NCBI GenBank assembly: GCA_964407925.1
Contig: CAYOXM010000030.1
Location: 1 to 13,548 of the forward strand
Reading direction: 5' to 3'
DNA from: CAYOXM01 sp964407925
GTDB taxonomy: Bacteria > Patescibacteriota > Patescibacteriia > SG8-24
Length of the DNA: 13,548 nt
Below, one piece after another: positions 10,257 through 13,548 of the stretch; position 1 is the first letter of the stretch, and the number at the start of each line of letters is the position of its first letter. A program made the translations under genes and the position numbers. The notes under the pieces are model-generated. The model ran no database searches and was not told where the DNA came from. It saw only the letters and a program-made list of their open reading frames with translations.

Positions 10257-11997
10257 ACTTGTTGGTCAGCGCGGCGTAGTAACCGATGTCGCTCGTGATG
10301 TTCGATCCGGTCCCGTAATCGCCGAGGAGCGACTCGTCGATCGTGTCGAGGCGGCCCTTCCAGGCCGAGCCGTACACGGAGACGATGACGTCCTCGCTCG
10401 CGATCCAGTGCAGCGCGGCGTCGGAGCCGACGGCGTACACGCGGGGCGAGTAGGCGGTCTTCAGGAGACGCGAACCGGGACGGTAGAGGACGTTGCCGCC
10501 GAGGCCGTAGCCGGCGAGCGCGCCCTGCGAAATCGTCCGCACGGAAGCGAAGTCCTGATACCAGCCGAAGTACTGGCCCTGACCGGGGAAGACGTAGCGC
10601 TTGCCGTCGTTCGCGACGAGATACACCGCGGGGTTGCCCGGGGCCTTCGCGAGCCAGCCGGAGACGCGCTTGGCGCCGGCGGCAGTCTTCACGAGGATGG
10701 TGCGCGAGGCGAACTTGAGCGTCTTCGCGTCACCGGTACCTTCGATCCAGGCGACGTCGCCGTTCTTCACGGAGATGTCGCTGGTCTCGACGGTCGAAGT
10801 CGAGACGACGGTCTTGCCGTCGGCGTAGAGGACCACGCCGCCGCCGACCTTCGCGCCTGCCGCGGCCGGGCCGTCGGCGTCGAAGCGGTCATGGATGATC
10901 GCGTCGAGCGTGACGAAGTCGGTGCGGTCCTTGCCGCGGAAGTCGAGGCCGATGTTCGAGTCAGGTTCGCGATGGAGGACGAATCCGCCGTCCATGAAGC
11001 GGACCTTCGTCATCGCGCCCTTGCGGTAGACGGTACCGGTGCCGGTGGCATCGGACTCGGTGAGCGCCACGTTCTCGTTGATCTTGGTGAAGAGGAGGTC
11101 GTGCACGTTCACGATCGCCGTGCCGCGCGAACCGTCGACGTCCTCGACGCGGGTGACGTTCGGGGGGACGTCGCGCTGGAGCACGCGATACGCCTGGTTG
11201 CCGTTCACCGAGACGTAGACCACGCGCTTGTCGTAGTCCCAGCGCTTGGTGGAGTACTCCCAGCCGGCCGTGCCCTTGTTGTCCACGAAGAAATACTGGC
11301 GGAGGGCGCGATCGTCGCCTTCGCCGACCGCGACCGGAGCCGCGCCGCTGTCGCGGAACACGCGGAACCAGGTCTCGTTCGGGAGCTTGTTGATCCAGTA
11401 CAGGGTCTTGCCCGAGAAGGCGTAGTTCAGCACGTGATACTGCGCGAGCTTCCGGACGGCGCCGTTCTCCTTGACCATGAGGTTATAGGAGGAAAGCGTC
11501 GGGGATGACGTCCACGCGACGCGGCCGCCGCCCGTGACCGGATGACGGTCGTCGTAAGAGTTGTCCGACACCTTCTTCACGTCCGCGCCGTCGAAGACGT
11601 AGATCTCGCGATCCATGCCGTCGAACTGCGTCCAGACGACGAGGCCGTCCGCGACGTCGAAGTCGCCCTTCACGGGCTCGACGAAGGCGGCGTCGTTCTC
11701 GTTCCAATCGCCCTTGGCGATGGTGGCGAGGCTGCGCAGGTTCACGCCGTCATAGGCGTAGAGCTTGCGGAGCGTGCCGGCCGAGTTGACCTCGGTCCAG
11801 GCGACGAGGCCCTTGTCGACCTTGTACGCCTCGATGCGCCAGTCGGCGCCGCCCTTGGCGACGGTCGCGACCGTCCAATCACCGAGCGTGACGACGGACG
11901 ATACTTCGGCCGCGCGCGCCTGAAAAGGGGCGAGTACGGTCACCGCGGTCATGACCGCGGAAACGAGAATGAGAAGTTTTGCCTTGATTTTGCTCAT
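10255..11997 (-). CDS. Large secreted protein with beta-propeller-like region
   Basis: A 580-residue exported protein. Residues 1-29 are a clear signal peptide (MSKIKAK, hydrophobic core, FQARA before AEVSS). The middle part (about 35-450) consists of recurring short beta-strand units such as GLVAWTEV, LVVWTQFDG and GRVAWTSS with Asp/Gly-rich turns, resembling a TolB-like propeller; no catalytic motif is seen. The last roughly 120 residues hold two related units: VYLVANDGKRYVFP with YFGWYQDF, then VYAVGSDAALHWIASE with VYGSAW. I recall such a tail on many predicted CPR surface proteins (memory, not searched), where it may anchor or sort the protein. The start is chosen by the signal peptide. 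It is preceded by a promoter with a roughly 28-nt leader and no clear SD. Confidence 0.82.
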   Translation of the reverse strand: MSKIKAKLLILVSAVMTAVTVLAPFQARAAEVSSVVTLGDWTVATVAKGGADWRIEAYKVDKGLVAWTEVNSAGTLRKLYAYDGVNLRSLATIAKGDWNENDAAFVEPVKGDFDVADGLVVWTQFDGMDREIYVFDGADVKKVSDNSYDDRHPVTGGGRVAWTSSPTLSSYNLMVKENGAVRKLAQYHVLNYAFSGKTLYWINKLPNETWFRVFRDSGAAPVAVGEGDDRALRQYFFVDNKGTAGWEYSTKRWDYDKRVVYVSVNGNQAYRVLQRDVPPNVTRVEDVDGSRGTAIVNVHDLLFTKINENVALTESDATGTGTVYRKGAMTKVRFMDGGFVLHREPDSNIGLDFRGKDRTDFVTLDAIIHDRFDADGPAAAGAKVGGGVVLYADGKTVVSTSTVETSDISVKNGDVAWIEGTGDAKTLKFASRTILVKTAAGAKRVSGWLAKAPGNPAVYLVANDGKRYVFPGQGQYFGWYQDFASVRTISQGALAGYGLGGNVLYRPGSRLLKTAYSPRVYAVGSDAALHWIASEDVIVSVYGSAWKGRLDTIDESLLGDYGTGSNITSDIGYYAALTNK

Positions 11998-12032
11998 AAT
12001 TGAGGCTAGTGAATGTCGGATTTCGACCGTTC

Positions 12033-12061
12033 TCTTTATCATAAATTCCCTCATTTGTCAA
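12033..12061 (-). promoter_or_regulatory. Promoter of large secreted protein gene
   Basis: On the minus strand TTGACA (12061-12056), a 17-nt spacer and TAAAGA (12038-12033). The -35 is consensus. An alternative -10 (TATGAT) is too close. Confidence 0.6.
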
Positions 12062-12093
12062 TACGAATAGGTTCGGAATCGGTAACAAAAGCG

Positions 12094-12121
12094 AAAGGAC
12101 CTCCGAAGCGGGAGGTCCTTT
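12094..12121. terminator. Terminator of 155-residue protein gene
   Basis: AAAGGACCTCC (12094-12104) pairs perfectly with GGAGGTCCTTT (12111-12121). A and T runs on both sides allow action in either direction. It lies 14 nt after the stop of the minus-strand gene at 12135. Confidence 0.88.
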
Positions 12122-12134
12122 TTGCGGTAGAGCG

Positions 12135-12602
12135 TCAGATGTCGGCCGGGTGAAGGCCGATGCCGGAACCGGCGCCGTCCCAGCGATGGCCGAGCCGTTC
12201 GCGCATGCCGTCCGAAAGCGGGACTTCCATGCGGCCCGTGAGGGAATGCCGGCGCTTGAGCAGGTCGTCGACGGTATCGGCGTCGACGTAGCGGACGCAG
12301 ACGCCCGCGCCGTCGCGGTAGGTCCGGACGTGGATGACGACGGAAGAGCGGGGCACGCGCCTCGAGGACGACGCCTGCGCGTGGGACGTCGTATCGATGA
12401 CGTACGCGGGCAAGGTTACGCCGAGATGCTCGGCTCCGGCCGCGTCGACCAGCCGCACCGAAACGCAGACGCGGTTCGTTACCGCGATGCGCCCGAAGCG
12501 GCAACGCCGGGACATCCGCGCGACGAGGCGTTTCGGGTCGAGGCCGAGGTGCGCGGCGAGAAGAAGGATCGTATTCCTGAGAGAATGGGCAGGTTCGGTC
12601 AT
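12135..12602 (-). CDS. Hypothetical protein, 155 residues
   Basis: A soluble protein with an N-terminal helix (AHSLRNTILLLAAHLGLDP), a Cys/Arg-rich turn (RMSRRCRFGRIAVTNRVCVSV), then alternating beta-like segments (VCVSVRLVD, VTLPAYVID, SSVVIHVRTY, VCVRYVD) and a Gly-rich end. No signal peptide and no recognised family. The ATG at 12602 is chosen because GGAG lies 9 nt upstream; an in-frame ATG at 12680 lies upstream of a stronger AGGAGG and has no ribosome site of its own. Other frames across this region are open because of high GC, but only this one is framed by an SD and a terminator. Confidence 0.6.
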   Translation of the reverse strand: MTEPAHSLRNTILLLAAHLGLDPKRLVARMSRRCRFGRIAVTNRVCVSVRLVDAAGAEHLGVTLPAYVIDTTSHAQASSSRRVPRSSVVIHVRTYRDGAGVCVRYVDADTVDDLLKRRHSLTGRMEVPLSDGMRERLGHRWDGAGSGIGLHPADI

Positions 12603-12649
12603 GGACGATAACTCCGATCGTTCGCAAACGGACGCATCATGCGGCCGTA

Positions 12650-12693
12650 CTAAGGAACCTCCTAAGGAAACGCCGGGCATCGGAAAAAGTCAA
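12650..12693 (-). promoter_or_regulatory. Candidate promoter/operator of hypothetical gene
   Basis: On the minus strand TTGACT (12693-12688) with a weak TTTCCT (12670-12665) 17 nt on. The 8-mer TTCCTTAG occurs twice (12669-12662 and 12657-12650), 12 bp apart with AGGAGG between and overlapping them. It could be an operator or part of a structured leader. Confidence 0.3.
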
Positions 12694-12708
12694 CCGTCGT
12701 GCGACCAA

Positions 12709-12732
12709 AAACCCCGCCTCTCGGCGGGGTTT
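12709..12732 (-). terminator. Terminator of uvrA
   Basis: On the minus strand AAACCCCGCC (12732-12723) pairs perfectly with GGCGGGGTTT (12718-12709) around a 4-nt loop, followed by further T. It lies 12 nt after the uvrA stop. Confidence 0.92.
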
Positions 12733-12744
12733 CCGTGTTGACCG

Positions 12745-13548
12745 TTATGCCCTGACCGGCACCGCCTTGAGCGCCTTCTTGAGGTACTCCGCGGTGCGGG
12801 ACTCCTTTGCCTTGAGCACGTCCTTCGGCGTGCCTTCGGCGACCACGCGGCCGCCGCCGTCGCCGCCCTCGGGACCCATGTCAATGACCCAGTCCGCGGA
12901 CTTTATCACGTCCATGTTGTGCTCGATGACGAGGACGGTGTTCCCCTTCTCCACGAGCTGGTCGAGAACGCCGAGCAGGCGCTTGATGTCGTCGAAGTGC
13001 AGGCCGGTAGTCGGCTCGTCGAGGATGTAGAGCGTGCGGCCGGTCGCACGGCGGGAGAGTTCGGTCGCGAGCTTCACGCGCTGCGCCTCGCCGCCCGAGA
13101 GCGTCGTGGCGGATTGGCCGAGCTTCAGGTAACCGAGGCCGACGTCATTCAGGACCGACAGCTTCTCCCAGATGAGCGGCTGGTCGGTGAAGAACTTGGT
13201 CGCTTCCTCGACGGACATCTCCAGCACGTCGGCGATGGTCTTGCCCTTGTAGTGGATCTCGAGCGCTTCGGCGTTGTACCGCTTCCCGCGGCATTCGGTG
13301 CACTCGATGTAGACGTCGGGGAGGAACTGCATCTCGATGCGAACCAGCCCTTCTCCGGCGCAGGCCTCGCAGCGGCCGCCGCCCTTCACGTTGAAGCTGA
13401 ACTTGCCGGCATCGTAACCCTTCATCTTCGCTTCCGGCACCTCGGTGAAGAGGTCGCGGAGGGGCGTGAAGACGCCGGTGTAGGTGGCGGGGTTGGAGCG
13501 CGGGGTGCGGCCGATCGGCGACTGGTCGATGTTGATGACCTTGTCGAG
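12745..13548 (-). CDS. uvrA: Excinuclease ABC subunit A, C-terminal part
   Basis: The last 267 residues of UvrA; the gene continues beyond the right end of the window. UvrA is the ATP-dependent damage-recognition subunit of nucleotide excision repair, acting as a dimer with UvrB. Visible: the INIDQSPIGRTPRSNPATYTG segment, the C-terminal zinc module (CEAC, then CTEC 20 residues on), the ABC signature LSGGEAQRVKLA, Walker B ILDEPTTGLH, and the switch-His region VIEHNMDVIKSADWVIDMGPEGG. The C terminus is of normal length. The frame is open to the window edge, so the GTG at 13440 is an internal Val codon. A terminator follows the stop. Confidence 0.97.
   Translation of the reverse strand, partial: LDKVINIDQSPIGRTPRSNPATYTGVFTPLRDLFTEVPEAKMKGYDAGKFSFNVKGGGRCEACAGEGLVRIEMQFLPDVYIECTECRGKRYNAEALEIHYKGKTIADVLEMSVEEATKFFTDQPLIWEKLSVLNDVGLGYLKLGQSATTLSGGEAQRVKLATELSRRATGRTLYILDEPTTGLHFDDIKRLLGVLDQLVEKGNTVLVIEHNMDVIKSADWVIDMGPEGGDGGGRVVAEGTPKDVLKAKESRTAEYLKKALKAVPVRA

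Noticed and set aside
10165..11508. 447-codon plus-strand frame opposite the secreted protein
   Set aside because: Compositionally biased shadow; the opposite strand has signal peptide and promoter.
12150..12611. Plus-strand frame of 153 codons
   Set aside because: Asp/Arg/Ala-rich shadow; the minus frame has SD and terminator.
1..13548. CRISPR array, transposase or prophage
   Set aside because: No regularly spaced repeats beyond the short palindromes described, and no mobile-element protein motifs.

Overview
This GC-rich, tightly packed window reads like a piece of a Candidate Phyla Radiation (Patescibacteria) genome. That assignment is an inference from the gene complement. The L19 protein has a long acidic N-terminal tail. 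There is an archaeal-type cytidylate kinase, a tRNA-Ile with a UAU anticodon, and a secreted protein whose C-terminal tail I recall from CPR surface proteins. Promoters are sigma70-like. Several genes start within a few bases of a -10 box, while others have a good Shine-Dalgarno (SD) sequence. Several terminators overlap the stop codon of the gene they end.

Layout. 1-150: no recognisable gene, only strong hairpins. 225-1097 (+): EamA/DMT transporter, convergent with a GCS2-family carboxylate-amine ligase at 1136-2107 (-). 2200-2499 (+): a tRNA transcription unit in which a complete tRNA-Val(GAC) and a terminator-like hairpin lie inside a second, interrupted tRNA-like sequence. 2565-3416 (+): two hypothetical proteins. 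3464-3775 (-): small coiled-coil protein. 3911-5326 (-): secreted FG-GAP propeller fused to an L,D-transpeptidase, divergent from an adenosine-deaminase-like hydrolase at 5431-6420 (+). 6506-6826 (-): solitary prepilin-like protein. 6947-7594 (-): HAD hydrolase. 7707-7782 (-): tRNA-Ile(UAU). 7896-8096 (+): Cys-rich mini-protein. 8154-10144 (+): rluD-like, cmk-like and rplS, the last two overlapping by 85 nt. 10255-11997 (-): large secreted protein. 12135-12602 (-): hypothetical. 12745-13548 (-): C-terminal part of UvrA, running off the window.

Together the genes cover translation and RNA modification (tRNAs, RluD-like, L19), nucleotide metabolism (CMP kinase, deaminase), DNA repair (UvrA) and the cell envelope (L,D-transpeptidase, prepilin, secreted protein, transporter). 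No phage, transposase, CRISPR or defence gene is visible. The most unusual object is the nested tRNA arrangement at 2254-2468. The halves of the outer tRNA-like sequence pair perfectly in the acceptor stem and are followed and preceded by a perfect 14-nt inverted repeat, resembling the layout of split tRNA genes. Its weak D and anticodon arms leave a disrupted pseudogene equally possible.
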